Both the position numbers and the translations under genes were made by a program. A stretch of 64,000 nt of DNA from Callaeas wilsoni (Eukaryota > Chordata > Aves > Passeriformes > Callaeidae): assembly GCA_013398955.1 (NCBI GenBank), contig VWPU01017401.1:744001-808000 (forward strand). The letters run 5' to 3'. How positions within the stretch are numbered: the stretch's first letter is position 1; each line of letters starts with the position of its first letter. A model generated the notes under the pieces. The model saw nothing but the letters and a program-made list of their open reading frames with translations, was not told the DNA's origin and did not search any database. Positions 50,584-61,379 of the stretch are shown one piece after another.

Positions 50584-50650
50584 CCTCTCTGCATGGGCTG
50601 TATGGTGAATTAAGACAGCCTGTCCTTTTGGCACAGGCTAACCTAACCCA
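50584..50650 (+). repeat. 65-bp duplicated element, copy 1 (hairpin core)
   Basis: This matches 51210-51276 in direct orientation, with a 37-bp core (50605-50641) identical in both copies. The core holds an inverted repeat, AGCCTGT...ACAGGCT (50617-50639), able to form a stem of 7 + 2 pairs around a TTTT loop with one bulged C. It is not a transposon family I recognise. Confidence 0.8.
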
Positions 50651-51209
50651 CCTGAGGACTCCTCCTCCAGCCCTAGTGGGGGCAATCAGGCCTTCAGCTG
50701 TGATCTCCCCTCCACAGCTGAAAGCTGTCAAGGGGCAAAAGTGGAGAGAGTTGCTTTGCTCTGCTCTGCTTTTATGACTGACACAGAAAAGACGAGGGTC
50801 CTCTTCAAAGTCCTCATTGAGCACTTTATAAAGTAGGTTGCCTTGCTCTGCCAAGCAGATCTTCAGTCTCCCTCACTGCCCACCTTCTGCACCCATGGGG
50901 CAATCGGCGATCCCCCTTAGGCTGTGCTGCCTGACTGCTGTCTGTTTAGAACAAAGGGTTGGGAAAAGTCACCACTTGGTGCAGCAGCATGCAGTGGATA
51001 AGATAAAGGAGCCTTGATCTCAGCATGGTTGTGACTGGCAGCCAGAGCAGGACATAGCCCCAGCACCCTTGGTTGGATGTGTTTCAGAGCTGAGGACCCC
51101 TAAGCATAATAGAGGACAATGCGGCTGAAAGAGGGAAGATGCGCGCACCTGACTTATGATGTTCACCTCTTCGGAGTCAGCAGCGAGAAGTACCTCCAGA
51201 GAGCACTTT
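50651..51209. other. Spacer between the two duplicated copies
   Basis: About 560 bp of moderately GC-rich sequence; no gene or repeat is recognised. Confidence 0.5.
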
Positions 51210-51276
51210 TCTCTCTGCATTGACTGTACAGTGAATTAAGACAGCCTGTCCTTTTGGCACAGGCTAATCTAACTTA
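51210..51276 (+). repeat. 65-bp duplicated element, copy 2 (hairpin core)
   Basis: Second copy, offset by 626 bp from the first. The hairpin lies at 51243-51265 and the identical core at 51231-51267. Differences are confined to the flanks of the core. Confidence 0.8.
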
Positions 51277-51419
51277 GGTGCTTTGAATTAGGCAGTGTGA
51301 ATGGAGCGTCTTCTCTCGCTCCCTCAGTAATTTCCCAGTGTCACTTAAATGCTACAAAAATCACATGGAAAGTTGGGTAGAGAGAGTGCATTGGAGTCAC
51401 TGCCATCTGCCTGAGTATA

Positions 51420-51660
51420 CAGCTGGGGATATTAATAATAATTTCTTCTATTGGAGCTTGAGAGGAAAAAAGAAAAAAAAAAAGAAAATACAAAAGCCCA
51501 AGTGTTTTGTAGCTTCCTGTTTGAATTAATCTCCTCTGACAACTGCTGATTTGGGTTTGTGATTCGATCCTCCATATGTCTAGCTCTATTGGTCAATTAA
51601 GTGCAGGGGGCAATTGGGAGAAGCAGTGATGCTCGGACTGATTATAAGAGGAAGCATCAC
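51420..51660. promoter_or_regulatory. Candidate conserved non-coding element with shared 13-mer
   Basis: Contains TGTGATTCGATCC (51558-51570), repeated exactly in the putative element at 55.8 kb, together with 'gtcaattaagtg' and 'ggcaattggg' words. It is AT-rich, has no repeat match and is interrupted by an A-rich slip at 51465-51485. Regulatory role is inferred. Confidence 0.3.
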
Positions 51661-52229
51661 ACAGTAGTTAGGACATGCAAAGCTGGCTGGCGCACTTGGC
51701 GTTCACACAGCTGAGCTGAGCACAGGGAGCTGCTGCTGCTTTTCAGGTCAAGGAGAATCTCCCTGGCTCCTAACAGAGACAAGACACAGCTGCCTGGCTG
51801 TTGACCGTTTGTGAGCAAGGGGCACAGTTCCAGGGAAAGAGTGAGCAAATGAGCACAAGGAATTGTGGGGAGCAGAGGATCAAAAACTGAGTAAAAGGCT
51901 ACAGAAAAATGAATAGCTTCTTCCATTACCCACTGCTGTAGAAAGACAAATACAACATAAGCCAAAATGTTATGAGTAGGGACCAGAAGAGAAAATGAGA
52001 ATCAGCTTATAATAATCCAGGTTCGTACATATGAGGGAAAATAAATGGAAACCAGGATGTTAAAAGAGAGGTATATTTGAAAATTGGTAATGATCAAATA
52101 AGGGCTGTGGGATATAGTGGTCATCAAATTAAGTTCCAGATTTGCAATGCCATATAGCAGCATCAGCAGGAATTAAAAAAAAAAAGTTAACATAATGCTG
52201 TGCTTCATCTGCAGAGAAATCATGTCAGA
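51661..52229. other. Non-coding stretch, nothing firm
   Basis: No gene or clear repeat. A poly-A run at 52177-52187 lies just before the CR1 fragment. Confidence 0.5.
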
Positions 52230-52545
52230 AAGTGAGGAGGTACTGGCCCTCTGTACAGCTCTGGCAGGACAGCACCTGGAATGCTGCCCTCAATTCTGGG
52301 CAACACACATTTACAGAAGATGTTGATGAGCACAGGGAATTCAGAGAAGAGCTGCAGGAAAAAAAAATGATTAAGGGTCTGAAAGCACTGACATATGAGA
52401 AGGGATTAAAATAATTAAATATGTATTGCTTGGCAAGGGCTAAGATTAACTGTCTACAAGTGTGTAAATACAAAGAAAGTAAAGGAATTGTATTAAGGGG
52501 TATAAATATAAGTGTAATAGAGCGAAAGTAAACACAGGCTCAATA
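52230..52545 (+). mobile_element. Old CR1-type LINE fragment
   Basis: Sense CR1 ORF2-end sequence: 'tggccctctgtacagctctg', 'acctggaatgctgccctcaa', 'ttctgggcaacacac', 'aatgattaagggtctgaaag' and 'cactgacatatgagaaggg', then 'gtgtaaatacaaagaaag'. The order fits the CR1/L3 group, where this segment encodes the C-terminal end of the reverse-transcriptase protein. Many substitutions and indels make it an old copy. An A-rich run ends the region at about 52551-52565. Confidence 0.7.
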
Positions 52546-53054
52546 TTAAGGGAAAAAAAAAAACAAAACACCAAACCAAACTTAGCCCTGAGTTGTTTGG
52601 TTTTTTAAAAACTCTCCTTGGGAAGGTGAGGCTTGCTCCTTGCAGCAGCTGTAGTGGCATGAAGAGAACAGAGTTGCAGTCATGCCTCAGTGGCAAGTCT
52701 CCACGGAAAGACCCAGAGAAGAAGGCAAAATCTCATGAGTCACCAGTGATTAGAAACAGCCCAAAGTGGCCTGCAGACAGCTCAGCAGAAGCCGAGGCTG
52801 TGGCAGAGCTATGGGCCAGCTGCTGCAGCAGAAGGCAGCATGGAAAGGGAATGGAGAACGATCTGTGTCTTCAAAGGTCACCCAAACCCCACTCTCCTCG
52901 AATGCAGGATCAGGCTTAGCTTCTCACCATCTCCTCTCTGTATCATTACACCCACTTCTCCCACTTCTGCCACCTAAGCCAGGGGTGTCCCGGGATGCTG
53001 CTTCCCCGCGGGATTTGCCCTGCCGGGGCGCGTCCTGCCGTGCCTCGCAGCGGT
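52546..53054. other. Flank of the minisatellite, GC rising rightwards
   Basis: Ordinary sequence to about 52975, then GC- and CpG-rich. 53029-53054 looks like a degenerate partial unit of the minisatellite that follows. A long frame (52766-53506) begins here at GTG but is an artefact of the repeat. Confidence 0.5.
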
Positions 53055-53470
53055 GCCGGGGCACAGAGGTGTGCCCCCGTGTCACAGAGCCAGCAGCAGG
53101 GATGCCGTCTGCGGCACCGCGAGAGGAGCTGCCGGGGCACAGAGGTGTGTCCCCGTGTCACAGAGCCAGGAGCAGGGGTGCCGTCTGCGGCACCGCGAGA
53201 GGAGCTGCCGGCACCGCTGCCGGGGCCCAGAGGTGTGTCGCCGTGTCACAGAGCCAGGAGCAGGGATGCCGTCTGCGGCACCGCGAGAGGAGCGGCCGGC
53301 ACCGCTGCCGGGGCACAGAGGTGTGCCCCCGTGTCCCAGAGCCAGCAGCAGGGGTGCCGTCGGCGGCACCGCGAGGGGAGCTGCCGGGGCACAGAGGTGT
53401 GTCCCCGTGTCATAGAGCCAGGAGCAGGGGTGCCGTCTGCGGCACCGCGAGAGGAGCTGCCGGCACCGCT
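53055..53470 (+). repeat. CpG-dense minisatellite, five units of 76 or 88 bp
   Basis: Five head-to-tail units begin at 53055, 53131, 53219, 53307 and 53383, with lengths 76, 88, 88, 76 and 88 bp. The 12-bp difference is the presence or absence of GCCGGCACCGCT at the unit end (53207-53218, 53295-53306, 53459-53470). Each unit carries about six or seven CpG. Both unit lengths leave remainder 1 when divided by 3, so each frame cycles through all phases. All three plus-strand frames and two minus-strand frames are open across most of the array, which explains the long overlapping open frames (up to 246 codons). The single plus-strand stop inside the array (53413-53415) comes from a C-to-T change in unit 5. 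It is not coding on this evidence. Unit number is likely to vary between individuals. Confidence 0.92.
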
Positions 53471-53479
53471 GCAGCACGC

Positions 53480-53720
53480 GCGCACAAATTGGCCTTGTCA
53501 CTTTAAATACATTAGACAATAAATCATCCCTCTGAGACATCCCCAAAGGAAAAACAGGGGGAAAAAATAGCACTTAAAAGCCCTTTTCTATTACAAAGCC
53601 TCTGGGGAGCTTTTAAACTTGGAGAGTTTTTTAAGTGAACTGTATGCTTTTTTTCCCCCTTTGCCTGCCTTTATTATCAGTTGCTAACATTAGCCTTGCC
53701 TTCCCGTGACCAAACTCTCG
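53480..53720. promoter_or_regulatory. Candidate conserved non-coding element next to the minisatellite
   Basis: Directly after the CpG-dense array the sequence turns AT-rich and information-rich: 'caaattggccttgtcacttt', 'ttagacaataaatcatccct' (with a SOX-like ACAAT word), 'ttgcctgcctttattatcag'. There is no repeat match and no coding frame. Conservation is inferred. Confidence 0.3.
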
Positions 53721-54972
53721 TTCAGACTTCTTTTTTTATTCTCTCCTCCATTTAGTTTCCTCTCCGTTTTTTTCTCTCTCAACCTTACAAGCACACACAT
53801 GAACACCCATAATGTCTATGTAATGGTCTCTTTCCCATTTGGCATCTCCTTCTAAATGGAAATTACTCTTTGTCAGTGTTCCTTTCCTCCATATCACTCT
53901 TCCCTTCCCTGCACTTCCCTTCGCTTTTTCGTTTTCCTCTGTATTTCCCTCTTTCATCTGTAATACTTCGTGTCTGGTTGTACTGAAAAACTTGAATAAA
54001 TTCAAAATGTTTTCCCTGCTTTTAGGAGGACTATGTAAATTTTGCACTTTGAACCTAATGTTATGAAGCATTCTGATGGGTTTCCTTTCTTATAGAGCGT
54101 ATTCCTTCACCCATGCCTTAGGAGTCATCAAGCACTACTGACCTAGAAGAGCACTATTTCATCCCTCCATTACATCTCTCCAGTACTAGGTTTTCCCAGC
54201 TGGACTAAGGAATAATGTTTCCTCCATTTTCCAGTGCTCAGGAAGTCAAGAGTGGCCATGCAACCAGATCCCCCATGCAATGCTTATACTGTTCTCCTGC
54301 CTACTGCTTTTATTTGGCCTTAAATCTTTATCAATAAAACCTTGAGGAATAAGTCCAGTCTGGTTGTATACCTTTGTAGAGCTGTGTGGGAGAAGTGGGT
54401 AGTGTTTTCCAGCTAAGCACAAGGATTTTACATCTTCAGTCATGTAGTGGATGTGTGTCAGAGAAGAAAGAGGGAATGTGAGGTAAGCGAGGGCAAATTT
54501 CAGGAAGCTGGAAATCTGTGAAACAACCTGAGGATTTTCCACAGGCTGGGAATCAAAATGCACCTGTCAGCATCCAGCTATCATAAAGCAACTCTTATGC
54601 AGAGTCCTCCACAGGTGCTATGAGTTAATTTTGTTGTGTCGTGCCCAGGACTTACCTAATCCATTTCCCACCAAGCTGGCCCGTTATGCCATAACACGGG
54701 AGAGACCCTGTCACGGGTCAGTGCAGACTGGCATGGGCAGCAGCAGCAGCTATTCCAGCTGACTGTCCTTTGCTTCATTTTATTTTTATTCCTATAGGTG
54801 CAAGCCCAAGGTGACCTTGTGATCTTCAGTTCCTCATTGCTGCCACCTGAACGCCAACGTTACCATGCGTCAAAGATGCGACTTTTAGAAAAGCACAACA
54901 GAATCTAGTAGAAGACAACAGGCAGACTAACAGTGGAATTAACCTGCTTGGTCACTGGCAACCAATGTCCTG
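53721..54972. other. Non-coding stretch, nothing firm
   Basis: A pyrimidine-rich patch (53725-53960) precedes ordinary sequence. No gene or repeat is recognised. Confidence 0.5.
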
Positions 54973-55024
54973 GTGAGCAGGTGGCTGCATGGTGGTGAGT
55001 TGCCAGCTGACATTGAACCATGAC
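54973..55024 (+). mobile_element. LTR 3'-end fragment, same family as 23.7 kb
   Basis: These 52 bp align with 24017-24069, the last 53 bp of the solo LTR: both run GTGAGCA, CTGCATGG, 'agctga'/'ggctga', and end with ACCATGAC. Upstream LTR sequence is missing, so only the U5 end survives. It is diverged from the other copy at about a quarter of positions. Confidence 0.65.
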
Positions 55025-55635
55025 GCCCGATAAGGCACCTCTCTAAACAGTAAAAGCATGGTATTTTTTATCACTAGTGATAGTGAGACAGTTGGAGCAG
55101 CAAAAGCAAACACACTGCATAGCTCAGCCTTTGCATAGTGTTGGATTTGCCCTTTTTGGGGATGAATTAAAAAAGGAACAGAAATCTCAACACTTAGTTG
55201 GCTCCACATGATAAATTGAACAGGCTGAAGCAGAGAGAAAAGGCAAAGAAAAAGGAGGTGGAAAGAGGAGTAGAAACCATTACTATGATACTCCTGCTCT
55301 CCTTGGGGGTTGATACTCATGGTTATAAGTCAATGGGCAAACTGCTCATCTCTAGCCCATGCCTCCCCCTCCTCCACAATTTCTTCAAAGCCACAGACTG
55401 AGTGACCAAATATCAGCCCCAGAACAACCACGGAAAGAGTGTGGAACACACACACGTGGGGGACTAAAGCCCATGAGGAAGGAAATGCTGCATCCTGAGT
55501 GCTTGTCCAGGGAAGCAGGAGGTGGGGATGGAAATGAAAGGTCTATGCTCTCCCTAATCATTTCTGCCACAAAAAGGGAGAGGGTGCGACATACACCAGT
55601 GGATCGCAGCCATTAGGAATGAACCGCTGGTGGCT
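55025..55635. other. Non-coding stretch, nothing firm
   Basis: Short open frames only; no repeat is recognised. Confidence 0.5.
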
Positions 55636-55639
55636 GGCA

Positions 55640-56050
55640 AATTGTAAATTAGAGAGCCAGAGTGAGAAGAAAGAAAATCAAAGGGGGGACGAGGTCGTGT
55701 TTTATTTCACTTGTAGCGCTTTTCAAATTCAGCCCTAACCAAACCTGATTAAAGTAAATCCCTTTTTTACGGCCTGTGGAGTCTATAAGATTATGGTGTT
55801 AATGGAAGTGTGATTCGATCCGTCAGTAATGGTGCATGTCGGGGCCCAGGCGCCTCAGACAAGTCCATTTTTTCAGATGTATTTATTGTTTTTTTCCCCC
55901 CTCTCCTTTCTGTTCTCTGCATTGCAGTGTTTAATTGAACAGTTTAAAGTAATTCTTCTTCAAGGCCCATTAATTGATTTTATTTGTGTATTCTCCAGGG
56001 GTCAAGAGGAAAATATATAATAAAACATAAACTCCACGTCTGAGTTTGTC
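55640..56050. promoter_or_regulatory. Strongest candidate conserved regulatory element
   Basis: Long, non-repetitive and AT-leaning sequence with embedded CpG that has survived ('acggcctgtggagtctataa', 'gtgattcgatccgtcagtaa', 'gtcggggcccaggcgcc'). CpG is normally lost from neutral vertebrate DNA. It has two exact TTAATTGA homeodomain words (55931-55938, 55970-55977), a tract-plus-AG that mimics an acceptor (AG at 55926-55927), and the 13-mer TGTGATTCGATCC (55809-55821) shared with 51558-51570. There is no coding frame or repeat match. Function and conservation are inferred. Confidence 0.4.
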
Positions 56051-58249
56051 ACAGTTCCCACCTTTCCACAAACATAAAGCACATTTCATCTTCAGTATTT
56101 CACATTGTTTTCTCTTCCCACTCTTATTTCCCTGCACTAGTACTCTCAGGTGTTAGTGTCTCTGTTTAATTTTTCCCATTTATCTCTAAAATTTGCCACC
56201 ATTATTGAGAGCACAAGGCAGCAAACTCCCTCTCTTTTTTTTCTCCTGTGCAATGAACAGCACATTGGTTTTAAAATGCCCCTTTCCTTTCAGGTTCTCC
56301 AAATGATTTCCCCTGCCCCAAGTCGAGCAAAGGAGAGGGCACTGGGTTACGCATATTTGTAAACCAGTGGTTCTTGAAGCTCAGGTCATTTCCTCTGCAA
56401 CTGGAGGGGATTTTTGTAAGCTTCTTAGAAAACACCTCTTGAAGTGTCTGCCTCTTTCAAAGCGCCTATGAGCCTCTGTGTGACAGCCAAAAGTTGCTTC
56501 TTTCTGCCACTTGGCCTGCAAGGGAACACTGTTTCCTTCCCAGCCTTCCCAACACTCAGCATAAGGTAACTGGCTGCTCCAAATAAATATATATTGGGCT
56601 AGCTTCATTTACTTCAGATACTGCAAAGCCGTTTGTTTCCTTCAGCTCCCAGCTACACTCCCTAGAGCTGGCCCCAAATACAATTTTTTTTTCAGATTCC
56701 CCTTGTTGAAGCCCTTACTCTCTGCTTTCAGGCTGTTCTTCTGCAGCAAGTACATTTCTTTTAATAGAGTTTTCAGAACACAAGGGGTTTCTTTTTATTA
56801 TTATTTTTAAATCACAAAATGTGCCAGGGAAATTTTCATCCTCCCACTCACCTCACTTAGATCTGTTCCACAAACTGCCTCTAGATTAATACGAGGCAAA
56901 AGACGCTTTTCCTTTTCTTTCCACCCTCTGATTGACGTGGTCTGGGTGAAACATCATTGCCACAGCTAGGGCAGTTCTCTGGGTGTGCAGCCTTACCATT
57001 TGGTTTCATGCAATCCTGAGTTTGTTTTGAAATTTGTAATTGCATAAAATACTGGACAGGACCAAATCCAAGGTAAACCTCTTACCAGTAGATCGCTTGT
57101 TCTGTCTCCTCCTAGCTGCAGAAAACAGTCTTTTCTATACTACGGCTGATGGAGAAGTTAAGGAGGCAGAATGTAATTACCCAAGAGTGGGACTCTGCCT
57201 AACTCCCTTTACTCTTACCACAAGTATTCTGGCCAGAACAAAACATATGTACCTAGAGGTACACTCAGACCTAGGGCACTGCTCCCCATTGTCACTGGAG
57301 TGGAGTTTCCTGGACTGACAGCTCATGGATTAGCAGGTACTACTTGCTCTTCTGACAAGACACAGGACATTAGTGGGAGGTGAATATGGTCACCTGGTTA
57401 CTTCTAGGCAGTATTTACCACTGTGTCCTGTTCTTCTCCAGTTATCCTCATCTTCTGGCTCTAGTTTTATGAGTGCATTTGGAACCACCACCTTGCCTTT
57501 TCATACTTATTTCACTGCCTGCTTTCTTGCACTGCTCAGATATGCTCTGCTGAGGTATCTCTAACATCTCTGCTGAGATATGCTCCAAAACACCTCTGCC
57601 CAGTGATTAGCCTCTTCTGCAGCAAACGGGGCCATCTCACTTTCTTAAAGGAAGGCAGTATTCTCAGCAAGACAGTATTCTTGTAACAGGGACTTCATGT
57701 GCTTGCAAGTATGATGATTTTTGGAATAAGGAAAAGAAGTTCTCTTGAGAAGTCTGATCTTCTGTGATTTAAACATAAATCATTATCTATCATTTTGCTG
57801 TCTGCAGAGACCTGTGTCCATGGTACAGAACTCCATGCTGTAGCTCTTGACCCTGGACAGTAATCTTCTTAACTTTCAGTTACAGCCATACTCTGTCAAA
57901 CAAGATTAAAATAAAATTTCCTCTGTGCATACACATAGAAATATATAACACCATCCTCCCCATGGTCTCGTGTCAAGATTGAACACCTCTACAAGTCCAT
58001 TATCATCTGAATTCAAAGGATCCCTCTCCTCCTCAAGAGCTTTCATCCTGATCCATCTTGGTGTCTTTTAGCAATGGTTTTACTCTTTGTATTTCAGCTA
58101 TAATTTCATTTCAGCATAACCTTGACCTGCCTGTGCTACCAGAGCAGATCTCCTTCGTCTAATTGTCCTCCCTCCCCCATATACATATGAAACTCAGTGT
58201 CCTCCCTTAGCTAATATAATACAAAGGAATCAATCTGTCAGGCACACAT
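56051..58249. other. Non-coding stretch, nothing firm
   Basis: Contains an acceptor-like 'cctttcctttcag' ending at 56294 without a convincing donor. No gene or repeat family is recognised. Confidence 0.45.
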
Positions 58250-58420
58250 ACCCGCACAGCCTCAGCAAATTAACCTTGCAGAGTAATTAGGGCAAGCGCC
58301 ATGGTGTGGGTATCATGGCCTCATTTTGCTGCTCGAAGCATTAAAAAACTACCACAGCACAGCTACCAGTTAAAATCAATAGCCCACTGCATCAATGAGA
58401 ATAAAGCTAACCAAGTGCTT
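58250..58420. promoter_or_regulatory. Candidate conserved non-coding element
   Basis: Dense, non-repetitive words such as 'cagagtaattagggcaagcg', 'ccatggtgtgggtatcatgg' and 'gctgctcgaagcattaaaaa', with retained CpG and no coding frame or repeat match. A regulatory role is an inference from texture. Confidence 0.28.
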
Positions 58421-58635
58421 CCTTGCTCCCATGTTGGGCCATAAGGGTGCACAGAGGAGTCTGGAGGTTATGGAGGTCCCTCTCGTCACAGCTTTGATGG
58501 AGGCCAGACTTGAGGAATGGGTGCTCTTCAGTGGAGGCCGGAGGTTCTCAGAGGCTGGGGCAGAGAACTGATTAACTGGAGAAGATCATAAGGAGTTTCC
58601 ATCTTTGCAGGCCTGTCATGGCCTAGGAGCCACAA
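58421..58635. other. Spacer, nothing firm
   Basis: No recognised feature. Confidence 0.5.
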
Positions 58636-58770
58636 AAGTCAGAGAGTTTCTATCTGCGTTGCATAATTGGCGGAGCCTGTCACAACACTGCGAAAGCCAG
58701 CTGCTGCTTTCTGCTCAGAGCTAATTCCACCTGATTTATTTAATATTGTAATGAATATAATCCTTTCTTG
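58636..58770. promoter_or_regulatory. Candidate conserved non-coding element
   Basis: Carries 'tgcgttgcataattggcgga', 'cagagctaattccacctgat' and 'attgtaatgaatataatcc', again with retained CpG in AT-rich context and no repeat match. The presumption of function is from texture only. Confidence 0.28.
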
Positions 58771-61379
58771 CCAGCCCCTTCCCCACACACTCAGCCAGCA
58801 GTTAGAGACAGCAGACACTGCAGACAAACCTGCGCAAGCAGGTGGTGTGGAATGCCTTGGCTCTTCCAGGGACTGAGCAGCTCAGCGCTGTGCTCCAGAG
58901 AGAGCAGTGGGATGCGTGCCGGGGAAACGCAGCCATGCACACTGTTTTCCTCACACAAGGAGAGGCTTTCAGATCTGCAGAGATGGCAGATGTGTGGACA
59001 ACTAGGTGTGACCACAAGTGAAGGACAGAGCATAGCACTGTAGGAACCCAGATTTCAGACAGACCAGGAGAGATTAAAAGATGTTGCGAGGGATTAGAGA
59101 GGTGCAAGGGGGTGAAAAGGGCTTTCTTTTACCATGCTGAAGAAGTAGGGTAAAATAAAGCCAACTTTCTAAAGCAAAGATGCCAACAGAGATGGTGGGT
59201 TAGGACACAGCATCTAGAGGAAGATCTGCTGGCAGGTCTTTAAAAACTTCTTCCCACTGAAAAAAATATAAAAGCCAAGCCCACTGTAATCTGACAGTCA
59301 CCATGCCAGGGATAGCAATATCTGAAAATCAAAAAGCTCTGGAAGGACAGTAACTTCTGATGAAATTTGGCAATCATTTAGCTCTGAATCTTTTGCCCTG
59401 CCAAAGTGCAACATCAACAAGTGCACCTATGGAAAGAAGCAAAAGAGAAGGGAATGGGAAACACTGCTCCCCTCCACACAGCATCTAGGGATTGCATCTA
59501 GAGGAAGGAAGGAAGTCTGATACTCCTACACTCTCTTTGCCAGGGCAAGACCAAAAGAAGACATGCAGCCTAGCCTTTTGTTCAACAGCAGAATCAATAC
59601 TGGTTTCAACTCGGGCTTTATAATCATGTTCAACGGGACCTCTGGCAGGATGCTCAGAGAATGAGACAGCATTCAGGAGAGCTGCTTTGGTGTCACAGCT
59701 GTAGGGAACAGATACAAAAGATGAGAAAGGAGTCTGGAAACTGCTGAGAGACAGACATGTTTAACTAACAGAGGATGAGCCAGACAGAGAGAACCAAGAA
59801 GTCTTAGGATGTGGAGGAAGAATACTAATCCACAGAAAACAAGTGTCACAAGTATTTGCTGGCTCTGGAAACATTTCATTTGCTGTTCCTGCCATGGAAA
59901 TGGCTGGTTACCCCAGACAATTTGAGCCCTTATGCTTTCTGCCAAATTCTGCTAACTGACCTGATTTCAGAGCCCATGACAACTGAGAAGTTGCAGAAGG
60001 TGGCTGCAGTTGGGCAGATTGTCTGTCGCATTAACACACAACCATAATTTTCAGCTTGTAAATTGTTTAGGGAGATATTTCATGAAATGAATGCACAAAC
60101 ATGGAGAAAAGGAGTTCTCTTTAGAGCGTCACATCCTGCTAGAGTTGTTAAGTAGTTGGTTAAGTCCAAACATTTTTCTTCCTGCCCATCTTAACTGTGT
60201 GTTTTCCAGAATTCAGTATAATTAATCTACAACACATCCAACAGAAGCTGTGCATAGGAACTGTCACTGATGCACGAGCCATGATACTGAAGGTACACTC
60301 TCATCCAGATGAGCTGCCACCTGGAGTGGACAGATGGAGATGAAGGGGAGGAGGGATAAAAGCCAGTTGAGTGAATGGTTTCATTAAGCTGCAAGGAGGA
60401 AAGAAAGTGTGTAGAACTGAGAATCAAGAATTTTTAGACACTAGCAACACGGCAGTGAGTTTGTATCACTCAGTGGAAACAAGGACCTTTGCCCCATCCT
60501 GAAGAGAAGTTTTGCTGGTTTCCTACGGAGAAAGAAATAGTGGTACAGTAACTTTCAGACATACCTTTCTCCCTGATCCTTTGGAAAGGCCTAGGAAAAG
60601 CCATGCTCCCCCTCCCCACTTCCCTTAGGACAGACACAGAGCACTCTGGGGTAGGTCTTCAGAGAATTAGTTAGTTTAGAACCCCAGCCAGGGTGGAGTG
60701 GCTCAATAAAACTGCCAGTCTCTCATATTAATACCAGGTCTTTGAGTAATAATCCCAGGCTCTCAGTGACCTGGAACACCAGCTATGCTAACAACAAACT
60801 TAAAGTCACAAAGACGACTAAGTGTGAAACCAGATTTAAAGATTTAGTAGCTATTCTCAGCAGTCTCCTGTTTAGGCAAAATGCGTCAAAGGCATTTGGA
60901 AACTCTGAGAGGTGCCCTGAAATGGTAGCTGATTTCATGACTGACAATGACAAGCAAAGCAAGGGGCTTATCTCTGAGACAGAAGTGAGGAGAAGGAAAA
61001 TTGCCACCAGCTACAGGAAAGAGCAGATCAGACTTCCCAGTGAAAACACTTCTCCCTCTGCCAGTGGAACCTGCCCCATCCTCCTCCAGAAAACGCATTT
61101 CAGAGGAAGGAGGGAAGGAATTTGAAGGGGTGAAAAAAGCCAAGGTAGAGGACTGTCATTTGGAATCTCAGTGTTTGCAGGATCTGTGGCCACACACCCT
61201 CTTCCTCTGCCCATTACAGCTCACAGACACTCCAATCTACTCAGGTAATGACCGGAGGAAACAGATTTCCTATCCTTGGATCTGCTGCCATTCCTGAGTT
61301 TGCAGCAGACATTTTGTAATCAGAGAGCCTGTCAAGAGAGACAAGAGCCTTTAGCAGGAAAGAAAAGTTAATTGCGGAA
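58771..61379. other. Non-coding stretch, nothing firm
   Basis: The frame 60742-61125 (127 codons, starting at TTG) has no family resemblance, and overlapping frames are open on the minus strand. 59850-60100 is non-repetitive and might be conserved. No gene is supported. Confidence 0.4.

Noticed and set aside
50172..50777. 201-codon plus-strand frame
   Set aside because: Begins at TTG, has no recognisable domain, and several other frames overlap. It also runs through one copy of the hairpin duplication.
52766..53506. 246-codon open frame on the plus strand, with 175- and 120-codon frames overlapping it
   Set aside because: All three plus frames are open because the minisatellite unit is stop-free and shifts phase by one each unit. 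The frame starts at GTG and the translation is only the repeat.
53082..53573. 163-codon minus-strand frame through the minisatellite
   Set aside because: Same artefact of a GC-rich, stop-free tandem repeat; a second minus frame is open as well.
55900..55927. Strong pyrimidine tract plus AG, possible splice acceptor
   Set aside because: No coding-like frame or donor follows; the sequence fits a conserved non-coding element better.
60742..61125. 127-codon plus-strand frame, Lys/Arg-rich
   Set aside because: Starts at TTG, no domain, overlapping open minus frames; its end has an acceptor-like and donor-like pair nearby but no consistent exon structure.
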